A stretch of DNA of 28,722 nt. It comes from Legionellaceae bacterium (GTDB lineage: Bacteria > Pseudomonadota > Gammaproteobacteria > Legionellales > Legionellaceae). The stretch lies in assembly GCA_947505025.1 (NCBI GenBank), contig CANNIJ010000003.1, positions 1 through 28,722 on the forward strand, written 5' to 3'. The notes under the pieces were generated by a model. It had not been told where the DNA came from. It made no database searches and saw nothing but the letters and a program-made list of their open reading frames with translations. Shown here in pieces: positions 15,560 to 23,702 of the stretch (position 1 is the stretch's first letter; each line of letters starts with the position of its first letter). Position numbers and translations under genes: made by a program.

Positions 15560-15612
15560 AAAAAAATGGGTGAATAACATCTGTGTATATCATACAAAAA
15601 TTAATGTTATTC
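15560..15612 (-). terminator. Probable terminator behind the coiled-coil gene pair
   Basis: GAATAACAT (15572-15580) pairs with ATGTTATTC (15604-15612), with an inner GTAT/ATAC pairing in the loop. On the minus strand the stem is followed five bases later by seven T (15566-15560). It lies about 95 bp behind the 249-residue gene and ahead of the tRNA promoter. The stem is AT-rich, so it may be weak. Confidence 0.5.
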
Positions 15613-15706
15613 AAGCTCCGGCAGCTAAATGAACCCGATGTTCAAGGATACAACAATAGCCGGGCTTTAAACCCCAAGTTTAAATTACTCCAGGTCAATC
15701 ATGAGC

Positions 15707-16456
15707 CTATTTCTTAAGTCTAGACTCCAGTAAATCACTAGCAGCAGTCACTGCTGGTAGATTTTCTGCTCGCTCAGCCATAAGTTCAGGGATACTCTGC
15801 TGAGTTTTACGCTGATCCAACTGCGGATCATTTGCAGCAACTGCTGGATTAGTTTCTTCTACAACGATTCCATTGAGCATAGCTGAGATACCATCCAATT
15901 GACCCGCCAGAAGATCTTCTGCAAGTCGTAAAATATCACACTGATTAGCGAGTTGTTGAGTCTTTAGATCTAAAACATCAACCTGTTGTTCTTTGATATG
16001 ATCTAAAGATTCTAGCGCACTAAATGTTTGATCCAATTTAACTTCTTGCTCTTTTATATGCTGCAGAGAATCTTGCATCATTTCTTGCCATTCATCCAAA
16101 TGACGTTGTACTGAAAGCTCTTTTTCTGTGCTTCTAGAATAATGATCATAGAGTAACATAGCTGTTACGGCGTAAACAAATGAGGCAGCGATCACTAATG
16201 CAACCACCATATTACCTATCGCACCTAAGCCGGCAAAGACCCCGACAAATACAAGGCCAATCAAAATTTTCATCCACCAAGAGCGCGCTCCATACCAGCG
16301 CGCTGCTTGATTTACATAACTATCTAACTTAAACACAGGTGCCGGCATTAAACTTCCAGACATCATAGATAAACTACTATGAGGCTTGTGACTAACTGAC
16401 GTGACCTGGAATTCGTGTAGAAGATGTGCTGTAGTATTTTCTGGTAACGATTTCAT
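15707..16456 (-). CDS. Membrane protein with two-helix hairpin and coiled coil (unknown function)
   Basis: 249 residues; I do not recognise a named family. Residues 1-60 are soluble. A hydrophobic hairpin follows (about 62-81 and 83-103), then a charged, heptad-like coiled coil (about 110-195) and a polar tail. The coil holds an internal repeat: H-I-K-E-Q-E-V-K-L-D at 133-142 and H-I-K-E-Q-Q-V-D-V-L-D at 153-163. The block Q-E-V-K-L-D-Q-T-F-S-A-L-E-S (137-150) matches Q-E-I-R-L-D-N-T-L-D-T-L-E-S in the gene just upstream, so the two look paralogous. The ribosome site AAAGGAG is strong. Hairpin plus coiled coil is the layout of Chlamydia inclusion proteins and several Legionella LegC-type effectors; that role is inference only. 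There is no signal peptide. Confidence 0.75.
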   Translation of the reverse strand: MKSLPENTTAHLLHEFQVTSVSHKPHSSLSMMSGSLMPAPVFKLDSYVNQAARWYGARSWWMKILIGLVFVGVFAGLGAIGNMVVALVIAASFVYAVTAMLLYDHYSRSTEKELSVQRHLDEWQEMMQDSLQHIKEQEVKLDQTFSALESLDHIKEQQVDVLDLKTQQLANQCDILRLAEDLLAGQLDGISAMLNGIVVEETNPAVAANDPQLDQRKTQQSIPELMAERAENLPAVTAASDLLESRLKK

Positions 16457-16468
16457 TCTTAACTCCTT

Positions 16469-17020
16469 TTAGGAAAATAATCGCATTGAGCAGCCTGACC
16501 TGAGATCATCTGAGGTATTTTCGGCTAATTGCTCTTGTGACACACGTACGATTAAATCACTGAGATTATGATTTTCTAACAACAATTCATGTATAATCGA
16601 GGTTGTAAATCGCTCCGAAATATCCACACTAACGGCGTCCAAAACTTCACGCATTTTATTACTGGTTTGTCCGAGGCTGGCACATATTGTCTGAATCGAG
16701 GAGACATTGCTCTCTAATGTATCTAATGTATTATCCAAGCGTATTTCTTGTAATCCAGATTTAAACACCATCAGCTCAATTCCATGATTCAGATCACAGA
16801 CCATCTGTTCGCTGGCATCCAAAATACCATCCGCACGTATGTTCCAAGCTTTTCTCAGGGCGGACGCGTCAACATCATATGAGTCTTTAGTACCATTAGA
16901 ACAGTAATAGCCAACGATTAGACCAATGATGGCAGATCCAATGCCTACAACAATAGGGATAACATAGGTAATAACAGCAACTGCAGCGGCGGCAGCCAAG
17001 ATAACTTCTACAATAATCAT
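16469..17020 (-). CDS. Membrane-anchored coiled-coil protein, probable paralogue of the next gene
   Basis: 183 residues; no family recognised. The N-terminus (2-40) is almost wholly hydrophobic and Ala/Val/Ile/Gly-rich, long enough for a helical hairpin with a G-S-A turn. It is followed by a coiled-coil-like helical region (about 55-165). Residues 91-104 (Q-E-I-R-L-D-N-T-L-D-T-L-E-S) align without gaps with the same place in the downstream protein: 8 of 14 identical, most others conservative. AAGGA precedes the ATG by 7 bases, and 12 bp separate the two genes, so they form a bicistron. The upstream region carries an 8-bp inverted repeat at 17051-17081. The shared architecture suggests the two proteins could pair through their coils; this is inference. 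Confidence 0.75.
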   Translation of the reverse strand: MIIVEVILAAAAAVAVITYVIPIVVGIGSAIIGLIVGYYCSNGTKDSYDVDASALRKAWNIRADGILDASEQMVCDLNHGIELMVFKSGLQEIRLDNTLDTLESNVSSIQTICASLGQTSNKMREVLDAVSVDISERFTTSIIHELLLENHNLSDLIVRVSQEQLAENTSDDLRSGCSMRLFS

Positions 17021-17050
17021 AACATTTCCTTAGTGATGGACTTATAAGAA

Positions 17051-17081
17051 TTTGATCATCAGGTTCCATTCCTTGATCAAA
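17051..17081. promoter_or_regulatory. Inverted repeat upstream of the coiled-coil gene pair
   Basis: TTTGATCA (17051-17058) and TGATCAAA (17074-17081) are perfect 8-base arms 15 bases apart. They lie 31-61 bases before the start codon at 17020, where promoter elements are expected. It could be an operator, or a hairpin in the leader RNA. TATAAG on the minus strand (17047-17042) is a possible -10, but no good -35 pairs with it. Confidence 0.4.
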
Positions 17082-17134
17082 TCAACCCGCGAAGCTTAAC
17101 AAGTATATATTTCAAAGTCACGTATTTTAGCTAC

Positions 17135-17956
17135 TTATTTCATGGACTGATCTGAGCCACAAGCACGCCCGCCAGCTGAGGGATCAAACGTAAACTTTTT
17201 ACTACAAAACTCACACTGCATACTAATAAATTCTTGTGCGGCAAACCATCCTGCCAACTCAGATGGATCCACGACACTTAAAGCCTGCCGCATTTTCTCC
17301 ACGGTACAGCCGCAATGAAAACAAATCCCACGTGGTGTGTAAAGACATGGATTTGCACCCGAGTCCAAGCGCTTAATTAATTCAAAATTATCTTGCATCA
17401 ACAGATCATGCTGGCTAATAGCCGATCCATTCATAATTACACTTTGCCAAGCAGAATCAAAGCTTTCCAGGCCAGGAGCGGGTAGCCTTTGTACTAACAA
17501 TCCAGCAGCTTGACCATCTTGAACAGCAAACCAAAGTCTGGTTTCAATCTGCTCTGAATGAGTAAAGTAATGGATTATATTTCCGCAGATCTCAGGTGAT
17601 ATCTGCGGTAAGATACTTTGCTGTATATTAGTATTTGAGTCCTGACTGCGAGTGATCAACATATTACCGGTTAAAGATTCACGTAAACATGATCTGGCAA
17701 CGGCTCTAATCTGTAATTCATGATTACACTGGACAAATAAATTAGATAATTCGGTATCACTTTCCATGTGTAAGCTCACATTCCCCGCAACTTTGAGCCA
17801 GCCGGCTAACAGTACACACGCTAATACTGCTTCACCCAATAACTTCTGCACTTCTGCGGAGTAACTGTGTTGTTTTAACAGATTTTGATACGAAGAATTT
17901 ATCCGGACTATTGCACCTCGAACACCAATCTGATCTAACAAAAAATGCTGTGACAT
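17135..17956 (-). CDS. hslO: Redox-regulated chaperonin Hsp33
   Basis: About 273 residues. The N-terminal substrate domain starts M-S-Q-H-F-L-L-D-Q-I-G-V-R-G-A-I-V. The C-terminal redox switch has C-G-C (in F-H-C-G-C-T-V-E-K-M) and C-E-F-C, the four zinc-holding cysteines. Under oxidative stress they form disulfides and activate the holdase. The frame is open to 18025, but that overlaps the uup gene. The ATG at 17956 matches where homologues begin, though no clear ribosome site precedes it. It lies last in the gmk-rpoZ-spoT-uup direction and may be part of that transcript. Confidence 0.93.
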   Translation of the reverse strand: MSQHFLLDQIGVRGAIVRINSSYQNLLKQHSYSAEVQKLLGEAVLACVLLAGWLKVAGNVSLHMESDTELSNLFVQCNHELQIRAVARSCLRESLTGNMLITRSQDSNTNIQQSILPQISPEICGNIIHYFTHSEQIETRLWFAVQDGQAAGLLVQRLPAPGLESFDSAWQSVIMNGSAISQHDLLMQDNFELIKRLDSGANPCLYTPRGICFHCGCTVEKMRQALSVVDPSELAGWFAAQEFISMQCEFCSKKFTFDPSAGGRACGSDQSMK

Positions 17957-17987
17957 ATCGCGGTTAATCACAGGAAATACCTGCACT

Positions 17988-19844
17988 TTAAGATCGTCCT
18001 TCCAGTAGTTCCCAACGTAATTCAAGTTCTGATAACTGCTGTTCTCTTTCTTCTAGCTGTTGCTTGATGCGGATTATGTCTGTTTTAGGCTGCTGATAAC
18101 GATCTGGATGACCCAGATCGTCTTGAATTTTGGCTATAGCTCGCTCTATGGCAGTAATTTGCGCTGGTAATTTAGCTAACTCACGTTGCTCTGTAAAACT
18201 TAATTTATTCCCAACCGATACTTTAGGCACCACAACTTCTGGTATTGTTCTTGTTTCATCAATGAACTGAGACTCTTTGAATGCCTGATAGGTTGCATGA
18301 TTACCTACTAAATCCATCCATTGACCTTTATCTTCAGAAACTAAAACTCGCGTAACAACATGATTAATCAACATTCGATCATGGCTGATCAATAGTAGTG
18401 TTCCAGTAAATGCCATTAATAATGATTCTAATAATTCCAATGTATCAATATCCAAATCATTTGTAGGCTCATCCATAACTAATACATTAACCGGCTTAGC
18501 AAATAACTTGGCTAGTAATAGTCGATGACGCTCACCACCAGAAAGCACCGATACTGGTTGATTGAATCGATCCGGAGTAAATAAAAAATCACGTAAATAC
18601 GATGCCACATGTTGCTGCTTGCCATGTAAGGTTACATGCTCAGCTCCAGATGCAACATTAGCCATGACCGTCTCATTGTCATTCAACTGACCACGCAATT
18701 GATCAAAGTATGTGATTTCCAGTCCAGTTCCGTGCACTACAGTGCCTGATTGTGGCTCCAGAGTTTTCAATAACAATCGTACTAATGTAGTCTTACCACT
18801 ACCATTTGCGCCAACTATACCAATTTTTTCTCCGCGTCTGATCAAACAAGAAAAATCTTCAACTATAGGTGCATCAGTAAAGCTATAACTGACATTTTCT
18901 GCATGCATCACCACCGTGCCAGAACGCGATACTTCTAAAGATAATGGTTTTACCTGACCAGTTAATACACGACGTTGTTGGTGTGTTTCACGCATATCTT
19001 TCAATGCACGTACACGTCCCTCATTACGCGTTCGACGCGCTTTAACCCCAGTACGTAACCACACCTCTTCGGCACTTAACTTTTGATCGAACAAACGATC
19101 ATGTGTTTGCTCGGCCAATAATGCGGCGTCACGTCGAACCAAATAAGTAGCATAATCACATGGATAAAAGCTCAAATGTCCGCGATCAATATCTACAATA
19201 ATATCCGCAACTAAAGTTAAAAATGTACGGTCATGCGTGACCATAACTACGCTGCCAGTATAAGTTTTTAAATACCCTTCCAGCCACTCAATTGCTGTAA
19301 GATCTAAATGGTTGGTTGGTTCATCTAGTAATAATAAATCTGGCTGAGTCAATAATGCGGCAGCTAATAATGCTCGACGCTTCATGCCTCCAGATAAAGA
19401 TTGCATACTAGCGTTAACATTTAAACCCAGCCCAACGGACAAAGCTTCTAGACGCGCACCAACATCCCAGGCATGCAGTTCATCTAGACGTTGCTGAGCT
19501 TGGACCCAAGCAGAATGATCTTCAGTTGCAGACAAAGTATGTAATGAATATAAGACTTGACCAGTTTCACCTAGACCGCTGACCATGATTTGATACACCG
19601 TTTGATCAACATGTACCGGTACATCCTGAGCCAAACTAGCGATCCGCAAGCCCTGACGACGATGTACTTGGCCTACATCCGGCTCAATTTTGCCCTGCAA
19701 AATATTAAGTAAAGTAGATTTGCCCGCCCCATTTCTACCGACCAAAGCAATACGATCACGTGACTTAATAGTCCAACTAGCATTGTCTAATACTGGATGT
19801 CCAAAAAATGTCAGACTCACATTATTTAAAGTTAAAATTGGCAT
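17988..19844 (-). CDS. uup: ABC-F ATPase Uup
   Basis: 618 residues with two ATP-binding domains and no membrane segment. First domain: G-R-N-G-A-G-K-S-T, L-S-G-G-M-K-R-R and L-L-L-L-D-E-P-T-N-H-L-D. Second: G-A-N-G-S-G-K-T-T, L-S-G-G-E-R-H-R and L-V-M-D-E-P-T-N-D-L-D. The linker has W-L-R-T-G-V-K-A-R-R-T-R-N-E-G-R, typical of Uup, and the last 70 residues form the Uup C-terminal coiled coil that binds DNA. ABC-F proteins act on ribosomes; Uup also affects transposon excision. The gene is 42 bp behind spoT. Confidence 0.93.
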   Translation of the reverse strand: MPILTLNNVSLTFFGHPVLDNASWTIKSRDRIALVGRNGAGKSTLLNILQGKIEPDVGQVHRRQGLRIASLAQDVPVHVDQTVYQIMVSGLGETGQVLYSLHTLSATEDHSAWVQAQQRLDELHAWDVGARLEALSVGLGLNVNASMQSLSGGMKRRALLAAALLTQPDLLLLDEPTNHLDLTAIEWLEGYLKTYTGSVVMVTHDRTFLTLVADIIVDIDRGHLSFYPCDYATYLVRRDAALLAEQTHDRLFDQKLSAEEVWLRTGVKARRTRNEGRVRALKDMRETHQQRRVLTGQVKPLSLEVSRSGTVVMHAENVSYSFTDAPIVEDFSCLIRRGEKIGIVGANGSGKTTLVRLLLKTLEPQSGTVVHGTGLEITYFDQLRGQLNDNETVMANVASGAEHVTLHGKQQHVASYLRDFLFTPDRFNQPVSVLSGGERHRLLLAKLFAKPVNVLVMDEPTNDLDIDTLELLESLLMAFTGTLLLISHDRMLINHVVTRVLVSEDKGQWMDLVGNHATYQAFKESQFIDETRTIPEVVVPKVSVGNKLSFTEQRELAKLPAQITAIERAIAKIQDDLGHPDRYQQPKTDIIRIKQQLEEREQQLSELELRWELLEGRS

Positions 19845-19886
19845 AATATATCTGCGATCAATGACTGTGCGCAGTACAGCAGCGCA

Positions 19887-22034
19887 TTAAGTTTCATCAT
19901 GTGGTCCTTGTTTCTTTCTATATAAACGTAATACAAATTTATTTGCACGCAAACGTCGCATAACTCGCGCTAAATGCAAACGATTCAACACACTAATCGA
20001 TACTGTAACTTCATTATGCCGACCATCACGCGGATCGACCTGAATATTGCCTATATTTGAGTCAGTATTCGAAATTACGGTAGTCAATGCAGCTAATACC
20101 CCACGTTCATTGGCCACATCCATAGTAATATCCACCCAAAACTCGCCTTCAACATGATCATCCCAGCGCAATGAAACCCATTGCTCTGGGTGTGTATGAA
20201 TCTTATTGACTACTGGGCATGTGCTGGTATGAACTAATAGACCTCGTCCCTGCTGAAAGCAACCCAAGATTTGATCGCCAGGTATCGGCTGACAACATTC
20301 TGCAAAATGCACAACCATACCTTCCGTACCTTTAATTATTAATGGTCCAGTAATATGATCAACCGGATCAGGAATCACACCATCATGTGTGACTACCAGA
20401 CGTTTTGCGATAACCATTGCCATTTGACTGCCGCTACCTATAGCATATAATAAATCGTCCATAGATTTATAATGCAAATCCTGCAGCAAGGCCTGTAAAG
20501 ACTCTTGTGGCACACCATCATGATGACTAGATAATTCAAGAAAGGATTGAGTTAACAACCTCTGACCTAAGACTACTGCTTCGGTGTGATGTTGTGTTTT
20601 CAACACATGTCGAATATTACTTCGAGCTTTGCCCGTAACAACAAAGTTGAGCCATGATGGACTGGGATGTGCTCCAGCCTCGGTAATTATTTCAACTGTT
20701 TGACCGCTAGTTAACGGCATACTCAATGGGACCAGACGCCGATTAACTTTAGCCGCAACACATCGATTACCCACACCGGAATGAACAGCATAAGCAAAAT
20801 CAACTGAGGTCGCTCCGTTAGGTAACTCCATAATGTGCCCTTTTGGAGTAAAAACGTAGACCTCATCTGGAAACAGATCAATTTTAACATGTTCAATAAA
20901 TTCTAAAGAATTATTTGTGCTGCGCTGTAATTCCAATAAACGTTTAACCCATTCTCGCGCACGTAATTGCGCTTCATTCACTTCTAAACCGGTGGATTTA
21001 TAAATCCAATGCGCTGCAACACCATTTTGTGCTACGCGATCCATTTCACGTGTGCGGATTTGCACTTCCAAAGGCACACCAAAAGGTCCAAATAAAGTAG
21101 TATGCAGCGATTGATAACCGTTAACCTTTGGAATGCCAATATAATCTTTAAATCTCTGTGGCACCGGCTTGTATGTTTGATGCAGCGCCCCCATCACTCT
21201 ATAACATGAATCTATATCTTCGGTGATCACACGAAATGCAAACACATCCGAAATCTCTGCAAATGCAGATTTTTTAACGCGCATTTTACGATAAATACTA
21301 TATAAATGCTTTTGACGTCCAAAAACATGCTCATAAGGAATATTCAATTCCTCTAAAGCTTCTTGCAAATCTTGTTCGATTTTTTGCGTTAATTCGCGGC
21401 GATTGCCACGCGATTTTTCAATGGCAGATTTAATTGCACGATAACGCATGGGGTATAATGCATGAAAACCCAAATCTTCTAATGCCGTATACATCGCATG
21501 CATGCCCAAACGATTGGCAATCGGCGCATAAATCTCCAGTGTTTCAATGGCAATTCGTCGACGTTTTGCCACTGGCAACACACCGAGTGTACGCATGTTA
21601 TGTAACCTATCAGCTAGCTTGACAATGATCACGCGAATATCTTTGACCATGGCCAAAACCATCTTACGAAAGTTTTCTGCTTGAGCTTCTGCGCGTGATT
21701 CAAATTTGATTTGCGTTAATTTTGTAACCCCATCGACTAATGCAGCAACCTCAACTCCAAACTGCAATAACAAATCTTCTTTGCTAATCGACGTGTCTTC
21801 GACTACATCATGTAACAAAGTTGCCATAATAGTTTGATGATCTAAGCGCATGCCGGCTAAAATTAACGCAGCGCCAACTGGATGAGAAATATACGCCTCA
21901 CCCGAACGACGAGTTTGTCCCATATGTGCTTTTTCAGCAACCATATAGGCTTCATGACAAGTTGTAACTTGCTGAGGCTCTAAATAAACCTCCAAAGACT
22001 CACGTAATGCTTGAAAATAATCAACGTTAAGCAT
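19887..22034 (-). CDS. spoT: Bifunctional (p)ppGpp synthetase/hydrolase SpoT
   Basis: 715 residues. The HD hydrolase domain has H51 and H75-D76 in L-L-H-D-V-V-E-D-T. The synthetase domain has the G-Y-Q-S-L-H-T box and R-F-K-D, the RXKD form seen in bifunctional enzymes rather than the EXDD of RelA. TGS and C-terminal ACT regions follow (N-E-R-G-V-L-A-A-L-T-T-V-I). It makes and breaks the stringent-response alarmone. It starts one base after the rpoZ stop, so translation is surely coupled. Confidence 0.96.
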   Translation of the reverse strand: MLNVDYFQALRESLEVYLEPQQVTTCHEAYMVAEKAHMGQTRRSGEAYISHPVGAALILAGMRLDHQTIMATLLHDVVEDTSISKEDLLLQFGVEVAALVDGVTKLTQIKFESRAEAQAENFRKMVLAMVKDIRVIIVKLADRLHNMRTLGVLPVAKRRRIAIETLEIYAPIANRLGMHAMYTALEDLGFHALYPMRYRAIKSAIEKSRGNRRELTQKIEQDLQEALEELNIPYEHVFGRQKHLYSIYRKMRVKKSAFAEISDVFAFRVITEDIDSCYRVMGALHQTYKPVPQRFKDYIGIPKVNGYQSLHTTLFGPFGVPLEVQIRTREMDRVAQNGVAAHWIYKSTGLEVNEAQLRAREWVKRLLELQRSTNNSLEFIEHVKIDLFPDEVYVFTPKGHIMELPNGATSVDFAYAVHSGVGNRCVAAKVNRRLVPLSMPLTSGQTVEIITEAGAHPSPSWLNFVVTGKARSNIRHVLKTQHHTEAVVLGQRLLTQSFLELSSHHDGVPQESLQALLQDLHYKSMDDLLYAIGSGSQMAMVIAKRLVVTHDGVIPDPVDHITGPLIIKGTEGMVVHFAECCQPIPGDQILGCFQQGRGLLVHTSTCPVVNKIHTHPEQWVSLRWDDHVEGEFWVDITMDVANERGVLAALTTVISNTDSNIGNIQVDPRDGRHNEVTVSISVLNRLHLARVMRRLRANKFVLRLYRKKQGPHDET

Positions 22035-22035
22035 C

Positions 22036-22239
22036 TTAGTCTTCTTTTAAGATACTCGCATCAATAAATCCTTCGGCGATTTCACGTAAGGCTACGACTG
22101 TAGGCTTATCATTTTCCCAAGCAACAAATGGTTGTGCGCCACGTACAGCAATTTGCCGCGCGCGTTTTGAGGCTACCATCACTAATTCAAAGCGATTGGT
22201 TACATTTTCCAAACAATCTTCCACAGTAACACGAGCCAT
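22036..22239 (-). CDS. rpoZ: RNA polymerase omega subunit
   Basis: 67 residues, slightly short but normal for the group. It starts M-A-R-V-T-V-E-D-C-L and has N-R-F-E-L-V-M-V-A-S-K-R-A-R-Q-I, the conserved core that holds the beta' subunit, followed by a short acidic tail. In gammaproteobacteria omega forms part of the ppGpp site on RNA polymerase, and here the gene sits directly before spoT and behind gmk, the standard arrangement. AGG in the sequence before the ATG is a plausible ribosome site. Confidence 0.96.
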   Translation of the reverse strand: MARVTVEDCLENVTNRFELVMVASKRARQIAVRGAQPFVAWENDKPTVVALREIAEGFIDASILKED

Positions 22240-22271
22240 AATAACATTACCTCAGCGGTTAAAATAAGATT

Positions 22272-22898
22272 TTACTGCTTGGACAGCAAGAATGATAGTA
22301 ATTTTTGCTGTTTGAACGCATGGCGCGCTTGGCGCAAGCGATCTGCGCGTACAATTGCTACCAAATCATCTGCTGCACGATCAAATAAATCATTAACAAT
22401 TAAATAATCAAACTCAGAAAAATGACTGAGCTCAGCGGTGGCACGTTGCATACGATGCATTATAGTTTGGTTATCGTCTTGTTTGCGACCCTGGAGTCTT
22501 TTCTGTAGAACGTCCAATCCTGGAGGAAGTATAAATATACTTTTGGCCCGCGGCAAAACCATTTTTATTTGTTTGGCGCCTTGCCAATCAATATCCAAAA
22601 CAACATCCATGCCGGCATCCAAACGTGAGTTTATTTGCGCATGCGAGGTGCCATAAAAATGATTAAAGACTGATGCATGTTCAACAAAATCACCAGCTTT
22701 AACTTGCTGATTAAACGTTAGTTCATCAACAAAAAAATAATCAACTGCATCGACCTCATTTGGACGAGGTGCACGTGTAGTATGTGATACCGAGACCACT
22801 ACATCATCCATCCGCCGGACCAACTCACGAACCAAACTTGTTTTGCCTCCACCTGAAGGTGCAGACACAATCCATAATGTTCCTGGTACGTTATTCAC
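22272..22898 (-). CDS. gmk: Guanylate kinase
   Basis: 208 residues, the usual length. The P-loop S-A-P-S-G-G-G-K-T-S is near the N-terminus, followed by H-T-T-R-A-P-R-P-N-E (GMP binding) and V-L-D-I-D-W-Q-G-A-K-Q. It phosphorylates GMP to GDP, feeding GTP and the alarmone pool made by the downstream SpoT. It is the first gene of gmk-rpoZ-spoT, behind the promoter at 22934-22962. Confidence 0.97.
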   Translation of the reverse strand: MNNVPGTLWIVSAPSGGGKTSLVRELVRRMDDVVVSVSHTTRAPRPNEVDAVDYFFVDELTFNQQVKAGDFVEHASVFNHFYGTSHAQINSRLDAGMDVVLDIDWQGAKQIKMVLPRAKSIFILPPGLDVLQKRLQGRKQDDNQTIMHRMQRATAELSHFSEFDYLIVNDLFDRAADDLVAIVRADRLRQARHAFKQQKLLSFLLSKQ

Positions 22899-22933
22899 GC
22901 AAAACTCACATATGATTTTATTTTAATTCAGAT

Positions 22934-22962
22934 ACTATACCGTAAGCCGTGATAAACCACAA
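22934..22962 (-). promoter_or_regulatory. Sigma70 promoter of gmk-rpoZ-spoT
   Basis: On the minus strand TTGTGG (22962-22957), a 17-base spacer and TATAGT (22939-22934). The start would be near 22927, giving a leader of about 30 bases before the gmk ATG. Confidence 0.6.
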
Positions 22963-22990
22963 TTTCACTGATGTGGCTAAAATGATCGGC

Positions 22991-23029
22991 AAAAAATGAT
23001 TGTGCCTGACTTGCTCGAGCAGGCCAGGC
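22991..23029 (-). terminator. Possible terminator behind the small exported-protein gene
   Basis: GCCTG (23004-23008) pairs with CAGGC (23025-23029), and TGCT-CG-AGCA (23012-23021) pairs inside. On the minus strand six T follow about seven bases after the stem (22996-22991). The gap before the T-run makes it imperfect. Confidence 0.4.
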
Positions 23030-23050
23030 GGTGAGTCGAGCTTGTCAATC

Positions 23051-23099
23051 AGCCATAGTGATCCCGGTTATTTTAACCAATCTTTAGCAATCTATGGCT
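23051..23099. repeat. Nested inverted repeats just after the small exported-protein gene
   Basis: AGCCATAG (23051-23058) pairs perfectly with CTATGGCT (23092-23099), which begins at the base after the stop codon of the gene ending at 23100. Inside, GGTTA (23066-23070) pairs with TAACC (23074-23078). It could be an RNA fold at the 3' end of that mRNA. No T-run follows, and no known RNA family is recognised. Confidence 0.4.
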
Positions 23100-23489
23100 T
23101 TATTTATCATATGTATAATGACCATACCCAGTAATCTTACCAGTCTTACTATCAATTTTTAAGAATGTACCGTACTCCTGACTTTTCGACACCTTTACAC
23201 CTGTAAAATGCACTTTTAAAGGCGGCTGACCTTTCTTTGTAAAAATTTGTAAACCTTGATAAGTATGGACACCTGGTACAATTGAGGGTGTTGTATTTGA
23301 TACAATCTTGTGTCCGGTTATTGTACCATCTGCTGAACGCCAGTCCTTTGGATCGGTTTTTTGAATTTCATAGATGCCATCCATTATCTTATCGCCAGTC
23401 ATTGATACAAGATTTAGCGTTGTAGCAAAAATAGGATTTGATATCGAACATGCTAGAATAAATGCTGAAACGACTAATTTATTAATCAC
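23100..23489 (-). CDS. Small exported protein of unknown function
   Basis: 129 residues starting at GTG with AAGGAG seven bases upstream. I do not recognise the family. Residues 1-22 look like a signal peptide (K4, hydrophobic 5-14, F-A at 21-22 for signal peptidase I). I-L-A-C14 is a marginal lipobox, so a lipoprotein is the alternative. The mature part is about 105 residues, basic, with alternating G/T/V strands suggesting a small beta-sheet fold. The only cysteine is in the signal region. It stands alone between gmk and rph, with its own terminator-like sequences behind it. Confidence 0.7.
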   Translation of the reverse strand: MINKLVVSAFILACSISNPIFATTLNLVSMTGDKIMDGIYEIQKTDPKDWRSADGTITGHKIVSNTTPSIVPGVHTYQGLQIFTKKGQPPLKVHFTGVKVSKSQEYGTFLKIDSKTGKITGYGHYTYDK

Positions 23490-23702
23490 AGTAACTCTCC
23501 TTGTTTATATTTTGGAAACTTGAGGATATAATCTTATACTCACTACTATTATATAGTATATAAATGGTCACTCCGGTATTTAATCCATTGATTCATCTAA
23601 ATTCATTCAAGCCAGTCCAGATAATATAAGATGTTGGTAGTATCTGGCGCTATAAACGATTATAATTTTGCGCAGAGTATATTACCCAAAAAGGATAAAC
23701 CA

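Noticed and set aside
15321..15632. A 103-residue open frame on the plus strand
   Set aside because: It is the antisense of tRNA-Arg and tRNA-Pro plus intergenic DNA, with no ribosome site.
23548..23553. TATAAT on the minus strand as a promoter for the small exported protein
   Set aside because: No reasonable -35 element lies at 16-18 bases, and the region is AT-rich enough for chance matches.
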